13,479 nucleotides of DNA from assembly GCA_008363265.1 (NCBI GenBank), contig RHKR01000019.1, positions 1-13,479 on the forward strand, given 5' to 3'. Numbering within the stretch: the stretch's first letter is position 1; each line of letters starts with the position of its first letter. Positions 5,892 to 13,479 of the stretch are shown piece by piece. The notes below the pieces were generated by a model that had not been told where the DNA came from, searched no databases, and was given only the letters and a program-made list of their open reading frames with translations. The position numbers were made by a program, and so were the translations under genes. Origin of the DNA: Chlorobiota bacterium (lineage in GTDB: Bacteria; Bacteroidota; Ignavibacteria; Ignavibacteriales; Ignavibacteriaceae).

Positions 5892-7364
5892 ATGAGACTT
5901 AACGAAATTTTAGATCACCTGACAGTCATCCAGCTAACCGGCGATTTCTTCGCGAATGAGATCACCGGCATTTGCTATAATTCAGCGAAAGTGACAAAGG
6001 ACTCGATATTTGTAGCAGTAAAAGGTTACAAGACCGATGGACATCTTTATGCTCTGGATGCATACAGTAAGGGAGCAGCTGCCATCGTGGTCGAAGATCT
6101 TTACTCAATACCCGATGAAATATTCAGGAGAAGCGGTCAGGCGAAAATTGTGGTAGCCGACACAAGAAAGGCACTCGCGAGCCTCTCGGCAGCTTATTAT
6201 GGTTTCCCATCCAGGAAACTCCGTCTGTACGGGGTGACCGGAACCAAGGGAAAAACGACCACAACATTTTTTATCAAAAAAGTGCTTGAAAAAGCGGGAC
6301 ACAAGACGGGACTGATAGGAACCATTGCAAACATGATCGGGGATGAAACGATACCGACCGAGCTTACCACACCGGAATCGGTTGAACTCAACGCTCTTTT
6401 CGCGAGAATGGTTGCTGAGGGATGTACTGCCGCGGTAATGGAGGCTTCATCCCACTCGCTTTTCCTGAAGCGGACCCATGGACTCGATTTCGATGGTGCC
6501 ATATTCACCAACCTTTCGAGCGAGCACCGCGATTTCCACGAAACGATGGACGATTACGCCTCAGCAAAGAAGATTCTTTTCGATGGTTTGAAAACGGGAG
6601 CCCCTGCAGTTTACAATATTGACGATGAATTCGGCTGCTTTATTTCGAAGGATACTGAAGGAAGAAAGATCAGTTTTGGAAAACTAGGTGGTAATTACAG
6701 ACTCGAAAATATCTCATTCGATTTTTCAGGAACCTCGTTCACGATCGATCACGGAGGAGTAAAGACTGATCTTAGAACGAATCTTGTTGGCGAGTTCAAC
6801 GCGTTCAACGCGGCCGCAGCATACACCCTGATGGTTGAGTCGGGTTACGACAAAGACCTTGTTGCCGAAGCAATAGCTGAGACCCCTCAGGTCGATGGCC
6901 GGTTCGAGCTTATAAAAAAAGGGGAGAAGAAAGTATTGATCGATTACGCTCACAGCCCCGGTGCGCTTGAGCAGGTGCTGATAAGCATCAACAGTCTCGC
7001 GGGTGAGTCGCCTGTGTATACTGTAGTCGGATGCGGCGGTAACAGGGATAAAACCAAACGCCCTGTTATGGGGAAGATAGCCTCGGAAATGTCGGCCAAA
7101 GCAGTAATAACCAGCGATAATCCAAGGGATGAAGACCCGGACGAAATTATCAGGGAAGTAGTGGGTGGAATCGAAAAAGAGAACTTCATTGTTGAAGTTG
7201 ACCGCGAAGAGGCGATTAAGAAAGCAATTCTCGAAAGTCCGGAAAATGCCATAATCCTTGTGGCAGGGAAGGGACACGAGACTTATCAAATTGTGAAAGG
7301 TGTCAAATCACACTTCTCCGACAGGGAAGTTGCTGAGAAATACCTTAATGAGATCAGGTTCTAG
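5892..7364 (+). CDS. murE: UDP-MurNAc-L-Ala-D-Glu:meso-diaminopimelate ligase MurE
   Basis: MurE adds the third stem-peptide residue in the cytoplasm, using ATP. The product (490 aa) shows the three Mur ligase domains: an N-terminal UDP-binding part (1 to about 108), the central ATPase with the P-loop GVTGTKGKTT at 114-123, and the C-terminal domain. The P-loop has Lys119 where many Mur ligases have Asn; this variant is known in some MurE groups. TNLSSEHRDFH and YASAKK (the usual place of the carbamylated Lys) follow. GRFELIKKG opens the C-terminal domain. The D409-N410-P411-R412 motif is the known signature for meso-diaminopimelate over lysine, so the peptidoglycan is predicted to be of DAP type. 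ATG 5892 lies 2 bases after ftsI. The TAG stop (7362-7364) is the first TAG of a heptamer repeat. Confidence 0.96.
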   Translation: MRLNEILDHLTVIQLTGDFFANEITGICYNSAKVTKDSIFVAVKGYKTDGHLYALDAYSKGAAAIVVEDLYSIPDEIFRRSGQAKIVVADTRKALASLSAAYYGFPSRKLRLYGVTGTKGKTTTTFFIKKVLEKAGHKTGLIGTIANMIGDETIPTELTTPESVELNALFARMVAEGCTAAVMEASSHSLFLKRTHGLDFDGAIFTNLSSEHRDFHETMDDYASAKKILFDGLKTGAPAVYNIDDEFGCFISKDTEGRKISFGKLGGNYRLENISFDFSGTSFTIDHGGVKTDLRTNLVGEFNAFNAAAAYTLMVESGYDKDLVAEAIAETPQVDGRFELIKKGEKKVLIDYAHSPGALEQVLISINSLAGESPVYTVVGCGGNRDKTKRPVMGKIASEMSAKAVITSDNPRDEDPDEIIREVVGGIEKENFIVEVDREEAIKKAILESPENAIILVAGKGHETYQIVKGVKSHFSDREVAEKYLNEIRF

Positions 7365-7396
7365 GTATTAGGTATTAGGTATTAGGTATTAGGTAT
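7362..7396 (+). repeat. Five perfect tandem copies of a 7-base unit (TAGGTAT) at the murE-murF junction
   Basis: The copies start at 7362, 7369, 7376, 7383 and 7390, followed by a partial TA. The first TAG is the murE stop codon. Because 7 is not a multiple of 3, TAG falls in all three + frames; the minus strand (ATACCTA units) carries TAA in all three frames too. Each unit contains AGGT, a weak Shine-Dalgarno core; the last one lies 11 bases before the murF ATG. AATACC at 7339-7344 inside the end of murE can pair with GGTATT of any unit. This is the only junction in the operon wider than 4 bases. Confidence 0.95.
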
Positions 7397-7405
7397 TAAC
7401 GATAC

Positions 7406-8788
7406 ATGATCACGCTAAAAGATATACTTGCTATAAAAGACAACGAGTTTAAGATCGCGAATCTTGATGAGAGGAGTGTGTTCTCATCTGTGGTTATCGA
7501 TTCAAGAAAAGTAACTCCGGGTGCACTTTTTGTAGCGGTCAAGGGTGAGAGATTCGACGGGCATGATTTCATAGCGGATGTTCTGAAGGCGGGTGCCGCG
7601 GCTGTTGTTGTAAAAAGCCGTAAATTCGGGCATTTTGCAGCAAATGGTGCTCCTGTAATAGGTGCTCCCGATACTGTAAAAGCTTTTGGGAGCATTGCCG
7701 GAGCATGGAGAGCGGGTAAGTGTGCTCCCGTTATCGGTATAACCGGAAGCAACGGCAAGACAACAACGAAGGATATGCTCGCAACACTGCTCGGCTCAAA
7801 ACACCGGATAGTGGCAACATCGGCAAACAACAACAATCATATAGGCGTGCCTCTTACATTACTTGAAGCGGGTAGCGACACTGACTTCATCGTCTGTGAG
7901 ATCGGTACAAACCATTTTGGAGAGATCGCATATTCTGCAGGAATAGCCAATCCGGATCATGCGGTTATAACGAACATTGGTGATTCACATCTTGAGTTTC
8001 TGATTAACCGTTCGGGTGTTAAAAAAGAGAAGCAGGCACTGCTTGAAGTAACTCACAAACGCGGCGGAAAGGTATATCTGAACCTTGATGATCCATTCCT
8101 GAACAGATTGCTTAAGCAGTATCCCGAGGCAATTACCCTTTCAATGAGGGGTGCCGGTATGGTTAACGGGCAGATACTTCACTATTCTGAGAGCGGGCTG
8201 CCGGTGATGAAAATTGAGAAGGGAAATGAATCTGTAAAGTTCGAACTGGGGCTTTACGGAAAGAAGAATTGTGATAACGCACTGGTGGCAGCAGCAATTG
8301 CCGGCGAGTGCGGGATGTCACTACAGGAGATCGGCAAGGCGTTCGCAGCAGTTAAACCTCCGAAAGGGAGAATGAACAGAACCCCGCTCAGAGGGTTCAG
8401 CCTCATCGATGACACATACAATGCGAATCCGGAGAGCATGAAAAGCGCTTTTGAAGCGATGAGTAAAGATCTGATCCACAGCAGGAGGATCGTTGTTCTC
8501 GGAGACATGTTTGAACTTGGTGATGATGCGCCCGTGATGCATGCCGGTCTGGCGAAAAATATCAAGATCGCGAAGATCGGTCAGGCAATTCTTACCGGTA
8601 AGAACATGAAAGAGTTGCAGAAGGCGCTAAAGACTTATGGGATCAGTGCACTCCATTTCAAGAACAAAGAAGAGATCATTGAACATCTGTCGAAGATCGA
8701 TCTGATGGATTCTTTGGTGCTTGTAAAAGGCTCGCGGGGAATGAAAATGGAAACAATTGTTGAATTTTTGAAGGAAAAAGGGAAATAG
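7406..8788 (+). CDS. murF: UDP-MurNAc-tripeptide:D-Ala-D-Ala ligase MurF
   Basis: MurF adds the D-Ala-D-Ala dipeptide to complete the cytoplasmic UDP-MurNAc-pentapeptide, using ATP. The product (460 aa, usual length) has an N-terminal substrate-binding domain (VVIDSRKVTPGALFVAVKG, then FDGHDF, about 28-52). The ATPase domain has the P-loop GITGSNGKTT at 111-120 and the NNNNHIGVPLTLL segment typical of MurF. The C-terminal domain has D335-D336-TYNANPESM and VVLGDMFELG, both MurF signatures. ATG 7406 is the first possible start, because a TAA lies in frame at 7397-7399. The gene follows the heptamer repeat and has no Shine-Dalgarno sequence beyond the AGGT of the last repeat unit. It abuts mraY with no gap. 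In Bacteroidia murF is usually outside the cluster; its presence here favours the Chlorobi/Ignavibacteria side, as an inference. Confidence 0.96.
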   Translation: MITLKDILAIKDNEFKIANLDERSVFSSVVIDSRKVTPGALFVAVKGERFDGHDFIADVLKAGAAAVVVKSRKFGHFAANGAPVIGAPDTVKAFGSIAGAWRAGKCAPVIGITGSNGKTTTKDMLATLLGSKHRIVATSANNNNHIGVPLTLLEAGSDTDFIVCEIGTNHFGEIAYSAGIANPDHAVITNIGDSHLEFLINRSGVKKEKQALLEVTHKRGGKVYLNLDDPFLNRLLKQYPEAITLSMRGAGMVNGQILHYSESGLPVMKIEKGNESVKFELGLYGKKNCDNALVAAAIAGECGMSLQEIGKAFAAVKPPKGRMNRTPLRGFSLIDDTYNANPESMKSAFEAMSKDLIHSRRIVVLGDMFELGDDAPVMHAGLAKNIKIAKIGQAILTGKNMKELQKALKTYGISALHFKNKEEIIEHLSKIDLMDSLVLVKGSRGMKMETIVEFLKEKGK

Positions 8789-9898
8789 ATGCTCTATTAT
8801 CTGCTTGAATACCTCAATAAGGCCTTCAATCCGCCCGGTCTCGATATGGTGAAATACCTCACATTCAGGTCAGCCGTTGCAGCGATCACAGGTCTTTTCA
8901 TGGCTTTCTATTTTGGCCCAAGGATCATCAAGAAATTGCAGGAGCATCAGATCGGTGAGAAGATCAAGGATTTTGGTCCAAAATCCCATTTCAGCAAGGC
9001 AGGAACTCCAACGATGGGTGGGCTTATAATCCTTGTGTGCGTTTTCATTCCCGTTCTGTTATGGGGTGATCTTAAGAGCACCTATGTATGGCTTCTGCTG
9101 CTTGGTACGATGCTGCTTGGCGGTGTCGGGTTCCTGGACGATTACCTGAAGGTGGTGAAAAAGATGCGTAACGGCCTCATTGCCCGGTACAAACTTGTGG
9201 GACAGGTGGCAGTCGGCTTGCTCGTTGGTTCAGTGCTTTATTTTTCTCCTGAATTTTCAGATGTGCAGGGCCTGACCACGATCCCGTTCTTCAAGGATCT
9301 TAATCTCGATCTCGATCTGCTTTACATTCCGGCTGTTGTTTTTATTATCACCGCCACTTCAAACGCGGTAAATCTGACCGACGGTCTCGATGGTCTGGCG
9401 ATCGGTTTAACAATTATCGCGATGCTCGCTCTGGGCTTAATAAGCTACGTTTCGGGTAACATGATCTATTCCGACTATCTGAACATACAGTATCTGCAGG
9501 GATCAGGGGAGCTGACAATATTTATTGCAGCGCTGATCGGCGCGGGACTTGGTTTTCTGTGGTACAATTTCTTCCCTGCGCAGGTTTTCATGGGTGATAC
9601 CGGGAGTCTGGCTCTTGGCGGGGCACTTGGAATTATTTCAGTAATGGTTCGCAAAGAGTTGCTGTTGCCGATACTCGCTGGAGTTTTCTTCTTTGAAACG
9701 ATCTCGGTAATTATTCAGACGACGTATTTCAAGTACACCAAGAAAAAATATGGTGAGGGCAAAAGATTTTTCAAGATGGCTCCGATCCACCACCATTTCG
9801 AAATGGCGGGATGGGCAGAGCCAAAGATCGTGATGAGATTCTACATTATTGGTATCATTCTCGCGATCATCAGTTTAACTTCTTTCAAGATCAGATAA
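8789..9898 (+). CDS. mraY: Phospho-MurNAc-pentapeptide transferase MraY
   Basis: MraY is an integral membrane enzyme that moves phospho-MurNAc-pentapeptide from UDP to undecaprenyl phosphate, making lipid I. The product (369 aa) has about ten hydrophobic segments. Family motifs occur in order: KAGTPTMGG after the first helix, FLDDY with Asp117-Asp118, NLTDGLDGLA with Asp198 and Asp201, and FMGDTGSLALGG with Asp270 on the cytoplasmic side. The loop PIHHHFEMAGW has His334-336. These aspartates and the histidine loop form the Mg-dependent active site in MraY structures. The ATG at 8789 directly follows the murF stop, with AAGGG-like purines (8779-8784) just before it. MurD begins 4 bases after its stop. 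Nothing is missing. Confidence 0.97.
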   Translation: MLYYLLEYLNKAFNPPGLDMVKYLTFRSAVAAITGLFMAFYFGPRIIKKLQEHQIGEKIKDFGPKSHFSKAGTPTMGGLIILVCVFIPVLLWGDLKSTYVWLLLLGTMLLGGVGFLDDYLKVVKKMRNGLIARYKLVGQVAVGLLVGSVLYFSPEFSDVQGLTTIPFFKDLNLDLDLLYIPAVVFIITATSNAVNLTDGLDGLAIGLTIIAMLALGLISYVSGNMIYSDYLNIQYLQGSGELTIFIAALIGAGLGFLWYNFFPAQVFMGDTGSLALGGALGIISVMVRKELLLPILAGVFFFETISVIIQTTYFKYTKKKYGEGKRFFKMAPIHHHFEMAGWAEPKIVMRFYIIGIILAIISLTSFKIR

Positions 9899-9902
9899 TA
9901 AA

Positions 9903-11255
9903 GTGACAAACTACGAAAACCTGAGAATTTCGATCATTGGAGCCGCCCGGAGCGGAGAGGCGGCAGCATACCTTGCGAAGAGGACAGGTGCTGTGCCTTT
10001 CGTGAGCGACAGCGGTGCTCCCGATAAACTGCGCGAAGTGGGTGAGAGACTCGCTGTTGCAGGGATCGAATTCGAAGCCGGAGCAAATTCCGAAAAGGTT
10101 TTCGACTGTGATCTGATGATCGTCTCCCCAGGTGTGCCGATGGAAGCAAAAGTTCTCGTTGACGCTGCCGACAGAGGGATAAAGATGATCAGCGAGATAG
10201 AGTTCGCCGCATCACTCTGCAGGGGGCAGATCTATGCAATTACCGGTACGAACGGAAAAACGACCACAACCTCGCTCCTTTATCATCTTTTCAGGCTCTC
10301 AGGGAGGAAAGCTTTCACTGCCGGTAACATCGGCATAGCTTTTTCTGACATTGTCACTGAATGTGATGAAGATACACTGATAGCACTTGAAGTTTCAAGT
10401 TTTCAGCTTGATCTCATCAGAAGATTCAGGCCGAAAGGGGCGGCACTTCTCAATATCACACCGGATCACCTGAACAGGTACGGTTACAAATTTGAGAACT
10501 ATATCGCTTCCAAGTACCGGATATTCATGAACCAGGCGGGAAACGATATTTCCCTCTATAACTATGATGACCCCGTTACGACGGAGCACGGCCACAAGGG
10601 AGCACGGATCAGTTATTTCTCAACGAAAACAGCGGTCTCCGAAGGTGCATTCCTGAGAGGCAATGAAATCATCGCAGTGTCTGAAGGAAAAGAAATTTTC
10701 TCTTTCGATGTTGCCGGGCTGCAGATACGCGGCGAGCACAACTATGCCAACGCTGCAGCCGCGGTCACACTGGCCTTCGACGCGGGCCTTTCTGTTGAAG
10801 CCATCACTGAAGGACTTCAAACATTCGCCGCTGTCGAGCACAGACTCGAACCGGTACCATCGAACGACGGGATAGTTTACATAAATGATTCGAAGGCGAC
10901 CAATGTCGACTCGGTTATATACGCTCTGAAAAGTTTTGATTCGCCGATCCATCTCATACTCGGCGGTATCGACAAAGGGAATAATTACGACCTTATCAAA
11001 GATCTTGTTCAGAAAAATGTTAAAAAGATATACGCGATCGGCGAGTCGGCTGATAAAGTGATAAACTATTTTTCATCAATTTTGCCCGTTGACCATCTGA
11101 CCACACTTCGTGAATGTGTCGAGCGCGGTCACATGGAAGCTTCTCCGGGTGAAGTGGTGCTTCTGTCTCCCGCATGCGCAAGTTTCGACATGTTCAACAG
11201 CTACGAGCACCGCGGTGAAGTATTCAAGGCCGCGGTAAAGGAGATAGCGGGATGA
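9903..11255 (+). CDS. murD: UDP-MurNAc-L-Ala:D-glutamate ligase MurD
   Basis: MurD adds D-glutamate to UDP-MurNAc-L-Ala in the cytoplasm, using ATP. The product (450 aa) begins with a Rossmann-like N-terminal domain (ISIIGAARSGEAAAYLA, about 9-25; VSPGVPM). The ATPase domain has the P-loop ITGTNGKTTTT with Lys119, followed by LEVSSFQLD and NITPDHLNRY, which are MurD signatures. The C-terminal domain has INDSKATN with Asp329 and Lys331, LILGGIDKG, and LLSPACASFDMF with YEHRGEVF. The start is GTG at 9903, 4 bases after the mraY stop; there is no ATG near and no Shine-Dalgarno sequence, so coupling to mraY is likely. The stop overlaps the ftsW start as ATGA. Identification is sure. Confidence 0.96.
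   Translation: MTNYENLRISIIGAARSGEAAAYLAKRTGAVPFVSDSGAPDKLREVGERLAVAGIEFEAGANSEKVFDCDLMIVSPGVPMEAKVLVDAADRGIKMISEIEFAASLCRGQIYAITGTNGKTTTTSLLYHLFRLSGRKAFTAGNIGIAFSDIVTECDEDTLIALEVSSFQLDLIRRFRPKGAALLNITPDHLNRYGYKFENYIASKYRIFMNQAGNDISLYNYDDPVTTEHGHKGARISYFSTKTAVSEGAFLRGNEIIAVSEGKEIFSFDVAGLQIRGEHNYANAAAAVTLAFDAGLSVEAITEGLQTFAAVEHRLEPVPSNDGIVYINDSKATNVDSVIYALKSFDSPIHLILGGIDKGNNYDLIKDLVQKNVKKIYAIGESADKVINYFSSILPVDHLTTLRECVERGHMEASPGEVVLLSPACASFDMFNSYEHRGEVFKAAVKEIAG
11238..11243 (+). promoter_or_regulatory. Strong Shine-Dalgarno site for ftsW inside murD
   Basis: AAGGAG lies 8 bases before ATG 11252, one of the few textbook ribosome sites in this operon. It supports the ATGA-overlap start. Confidence 0.65.
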
Positions 11256-12391
11256 AGTTTTACTCATTCATGATCTTCGTAAGCGCGGTTGTACTGGTTA
11301 TCATCGGGTCACTTCTCGTACTCAGCGCGAGCAGTACATTCTCGAGCACCAAGTTTGAAGACGCTGAATATCTCTTCAGCGGCCACATCTGGAAAGCAGT
11401 TCTCGGGGTGGTCATAATGGCGGCACTGGCGTTTGTCGACTACGGTTATTACAAAAGGTACAGCAAATGGCTGATGATATCCGGCGTGTTGCTTCTGATC
11501 TCGGTGTTTTTGTTCGCGCCCAGTATAAAGGGTTCGATGCGTGTTCTTTCAATATTCGGAGTTTCGTTTCAACCGGTCGAGCTGGTGAAATTATTCCTTT
11601 TTATCCATCTCGCGGTAATGCTCGAGAAGGTTGGCGATGACATAACCGATCTTAGACTCGGTGTAATAAATCCTATGATCTGGATCGGAATTGTGGCCGG
11701 GCTTGTCTTCCTGCAGCCAAACGTGAGCAACGGTGTTCTGATACTCACAACCGGAATTGCCACACTTTTCGTTGCCGGTATCCAAAGGCGGCACTTCCTG
11801 GCCTTCGCCGGATCAGGCGGGGTTTTGGCTTTGGGATATGCCCTGATAAAACCACACTCTTTCAAGAGGATATCGACACACATATCTGCCATTTTCGGAA
11901 ACGGTGATTTTCATCCTCAAGTGCTGCAGTCGCTTTACGGACTCGGAAGCGGCGGCTGGCTTGGACTTGGTCTCGGGAAGAGCCATCAGCGGGATCATTT
12001 CCTTCCGGAAGCATACGGCGATTTCATTTTCGCCATTGCCGGTGAGGAAGGCGGTTTGGCAGGTACTCTTCTGGTGCTCGCACTATACAGTTCAATCTTT
12101 GTATTTGGCATCCTGATCGCGAAGAACGCAAGGGACAAATTCGGAAAACTTCTGGCATTCTCGATCTCATTTTCGATCGCGCTCTACGCGTTTGTAAATG
12201 CAGCGGTTGCAATCGGTGTGTTCCCTGTTACGGGTCTTCCGTTGCCTCTCATAAGCCACGGTGGAACTGCGATCATAATAGTCTGTGCCTCTTTGGGGAT
12301 CCTCCTGAACATAGGTCTGAACGCAAAACCGAAGGAAGCCAAATCTCCGGAGGTAAAGGAAGCGAAGACGTGGCAGGAACAGCCGGTATAA
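11252..12391 (+). CDS. ftsW: Septal peptidoglycan glycosyltransferase FtsW (SEDS family)
   Basis: FtsW polymerises lipid II into glycan at the septum, paired with FtsI. The product (379 aa) is a polytopic membrane protein with about ten helices and a hydrophilic charged tail (KPKEAKSPEVKEAK, cytoplasmic). SEDS landmarks are present: FQPVELVKL (usual FQPSELAK), QPNVSNG (usual QPDLGT), GLGLGKSHQRDHFLPEAYGDFIFAIAGEEGG, and TGLPLPLISHGGTA near the end. Asp257 in PEAYGDFIF is at the place of the catalytic Asp of the SEDS family. Several otherwise common residues differ: no Trp after GSMR, Asn for Asp in QPD, Tyr-Gly for His-Thr before the Asp, and His for Tyr in ISYGG. FtsW rather than RodA is chosen by position between murD and murG. 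It overlaps murD by 4 bases and murG by 22. Confidence 0.93.
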   Translation: MKFYSFMIFVSAVVLVIIGSLLVLSASSTFSSTKFEDAEYLFSGHIWKAVLGVVIMAALAFVDYGYYKRYSKWLMISGVLLLISVFLFAPSIKGSMRVLSIFGVSFQPVELVKLFLFIHLAVMLEKVGDDITDLRLGVINPMIWIGIVAGLVFLQPNVSNGVLILTTGIATLFVAGIQRRHFLAFAGSGGVLALGYALIKPHSFKRISTHISAIFGNGDFHPQVLQSLYGLGSGGWLGLGLGKSHQRDHFLPEAYGDFIFAIAGEEGGLAGTLLVLALYSSIFVFGILIAKNARDKFGKLLAFSISFSIALYAFVNAAVAIGVFPVTGLPLPLISHGGTAIIIVCASLGILLNIGLNAKPKEAKSPEVKEAKTWQEQPV

Positions 12392-13479
12392 GGGTTTTAC
12401 TCGCCGGAGGCGGAACCGGAGGGCACGTGTTTCCCGCAATCGCCGTAGCCGAACGGATAAGGGATGCTGAACCTGATGCAGATATTCTTTTTATAGGCAC
12501 AAAGGGGAAGATAGAAGCCACGGCAGTTCCGGCAGCCGGTTTCAACTTCAGAAGCATCTGGATCTCGGGGTTTTCGAGAAAGAGCATGAAAGAGAACCTG
12601 CTATTTCCGGTAAAGCTGATAGTGAGCATTTTCCAGTCGATCGGAATCTGTATGAAGTTCAAGCCGCAGGTTATTGTTGCTACCGGCGGTTACGTTTCAG
12701 GCCCTGCAGTGATCGGCGCAAGGGTTATGGGCGCGAAAGTGGTACTGATCGAACCCAACAGTTATCCGGGGATAACGACACGTCTGCTCGAAAGAAAAGC
12801 CGATGAAATTCATCTGATGTTCAAGGATGCACTTGAGTTTCTCCGTGTGAAAGATAATGTTTTTGTCACAGGCGACCCTGTGAGAAAATCGTTGGCGGAG
12901 GCCGACCGGGCAGAAGCAAGAAAATCGCTCGGAATCGGCTCTGAAGATAAAGTTCTTTTTGTAGTGGGTGGAAGTCTTGGGGCCAAAGCAATCAACAGTG
13001 CTGTTGCCGGTGCGCTCGCGGAGTTTGAAAAAGAGGGGATCACGCTTCTTTGGCAAACCGGGAAAACCACATATGATGAGTTTAAGAAACATGCGTCAGA
13101 CCGGGTAAGGATATTTCCGTTCATAGATAACATGAACGGCGTTTACGCGGCGTCCGATCTGGTGCTTGCAAGGGCGGGTGCCACCACCATAGCTGAACTT
13201 GCATATCTGAACAAACCATCGGTTCTGGTGCCATTTCCGCTTGCGGCAGAGAACCACCAGTTCAGGAATGCAAAATCGATGGTCGAAGCGGGAGCTGCTC
13301 TTCTGGTAGAAGAAAAGAATTTGAAAGATGAGCTCGTTCAGAGTGTGGCAACACTACTGAATAACAGTGAAAAAAGGGGTGAAATGATCAGGAATCTTGA
13401 AAAACTGGGTGGCAAGGATGCCGCCAGGGTGATTGCCGGCAGAGTGGTAAATGCCTGCAAATATGGAAGTTTTAGTTAG
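12370..13479 (+). CDS. murG: UDP-GlcNAc:lipid I N-acetylglucosaminyltransferase MurG
   Basis: MurG adds GlcNAc to lipid I on the inner face of the membrane, producing lipid II. The product (369 aa) is a GT-B glycosyltransferase. The N-terminal G-loop is GGGTGGH at 13-19, followed by a second glycine loop TGGYVSGP from 105. The usual HEQN segment reads IEPN (Glu128, Asn130). The C-terminal UDP-GlcNAc domain has VVGGSLGAKAIN, RAGATTIAEL at 268-277 and the N295-H296-Q297 motif in PLAAENHQFRNA. The start is GTG at 12370, inside the end of ftsW; AAGGA at 12356-12360 lies 9 bases before it, and no other start precedes the essential glycine loop. The gene is complete and ends with TAG at the last three bases of the window. 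Confidence 0.95.
   Translation: MAGTAGIRVLLAGGGTGGHVFPAIAVAERIRDAEPDADILFIGTKGKIEATAVPAAGFNFRSIWISGFSRKSMKENLLFPVKLIVSIFQSIGICMKFKPQVIVATGGYVSGPAVIGARVMGAKVVLIEPNSYPGITTRLLERKADEIHLMFKDALEFLRVKDNVFVTGDPVRKSLAEADRAEARKSLGIGSEDKVLFVVGGSLGAKAINSAVAGALAEFEKEGITLLWQTGKTTYDEFKKHASDRVRIFPFIDNMNGVYAASDLVLARAGATTIAELAYLNKPSVLVPFPLAAENHQFRNAKSMVEAGAALLVEEKNLKDELVQSVATLLNNSEKRGEMIRNLEKLGGKDAARVIAGRVVNACKYGSFS
13463..13479 (+). CDS. Probable first codons of the next dcw gene (expected murC), cut by window edge
   Basis: An ATG at 13463 opens a frame (MEVLV) that runs off the window and overlaps the end of murG by 17 bases, in the style of the other junctions. In this gene order murC (UDP-MurNAc:L-Ala ligase) follows murG. 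Five codons cannot identify a gene, so this rests on context only. Confidence 0.3.

Noticed and set aside
6240..6261. Lys119 in the MurE P-loop (TKGKTT instead of TNGKTT) as a sign of a broken enzyme
   Set aside because: The variant is known in functional MurE proteins of other groups, and all other motifs are intact.
6726..7289. Long minus-strand open frame (187 codons) inside murE
   Set aside because: It lies wholly antisense to a strongly conserved Mur ligase, has no recognisable motif and no ribosome site; it follows from codon bias of the + strand gene. The same applies to antisense frames at 4393-4857, 5382-5837 and 12697-13092.
1..13479. Mobile element, prophage, CRISPR array, tRNA or rRNA gene
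   Set aside because: No transposase or integrase motif, no long inverted or direct repeats beyond the heptamer array, and no tRNA- or rRNA-like sequence was seen; coding style is uniform across the operon.

Overview
The window holds the front part of a division and cell wall (dcw) cluster on the + strand: mraZ, rsmH, ftsL, ftsI, murE, murF, mraY, murD, ftsW, murG and the probable first codons of murC. It is preceded by the 16S rRNA methyltransferase gene rsmB (+ strand). At the left edge there is a divergent minus-strand pair: a 57-residue two-helix membrane protein and a truncated M15-family peptidoglycan peptidase.

The organism is a bacterium with meso-diaminopimelate peptidoglycan, because MurE carries the DNPR motif. 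The promoter-like TTG-N20-TAnnTTT(G) arrangement ahead of mraZ, the mixed use of Shine-Dalgarno sequences, the moderate GC content (roughly 45-50% by eye) and the gene order point to the Bacteroidota/Chlorobi group. murF lies between murE and mraY, and FtsI carries a PASTA domain, which suits the Ignavibacteria/Chlorobi side better than classical Bacteroidia. This placement is inference from gene order and protein motifs, not from a marker-gene tree.

Layout. Positions 1-576 (minus strand): M15 peptidase, cut by the window edge, and the small membrane gene, overlapping by ATGA. 577-676: short AT-rich divergent spacer. 677-1882: rsmB. 1883-2176: a 294-base spacer with three parts: a very G-poor, C-rich stretch downstream of rsmB (possible Rho-dependent terminator), a Bacteroidota-type promoter, and three TGGGN-like MraZ boxes with exact 10-base spacing that begin at the end of the promoter's -7 element. 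2177-13479: ten complete dcw genes in one direction. Every junction overlaps or has a gap of at most 4 bases, except murE-murF, where five perfect copies of a 7-base repeat sit in a 41-base gap.

How the genes work together. MurE and MurF add the third residue and the terminal dipeptide to the UDP-MurNAc peptide, and MurD adds the second residue (D-Glu). MraY transfers the product to undecaprenyl phosphate (lipid I), and MurG adds GlcNAc (lipid II). FtsW polymerises and FtsI crosslinks septal glycan, with FtsL as a bitopic division partner. MraZ is the likely transcriptional autoregulator, and RsmH and RsmB modify 16S rRNA. The divergent M15 peptidase may also act on cell wall peptides.

I saw no evidence for a new system: this is a housekeeping locus. 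The items most worth a second look are the heptamer repeat at the murE-murF junction, the MraZ operator/promoter layout, the G-poor tract after rsmB, and the unannotated-size membrane gene coupled to the M15 peptidase.
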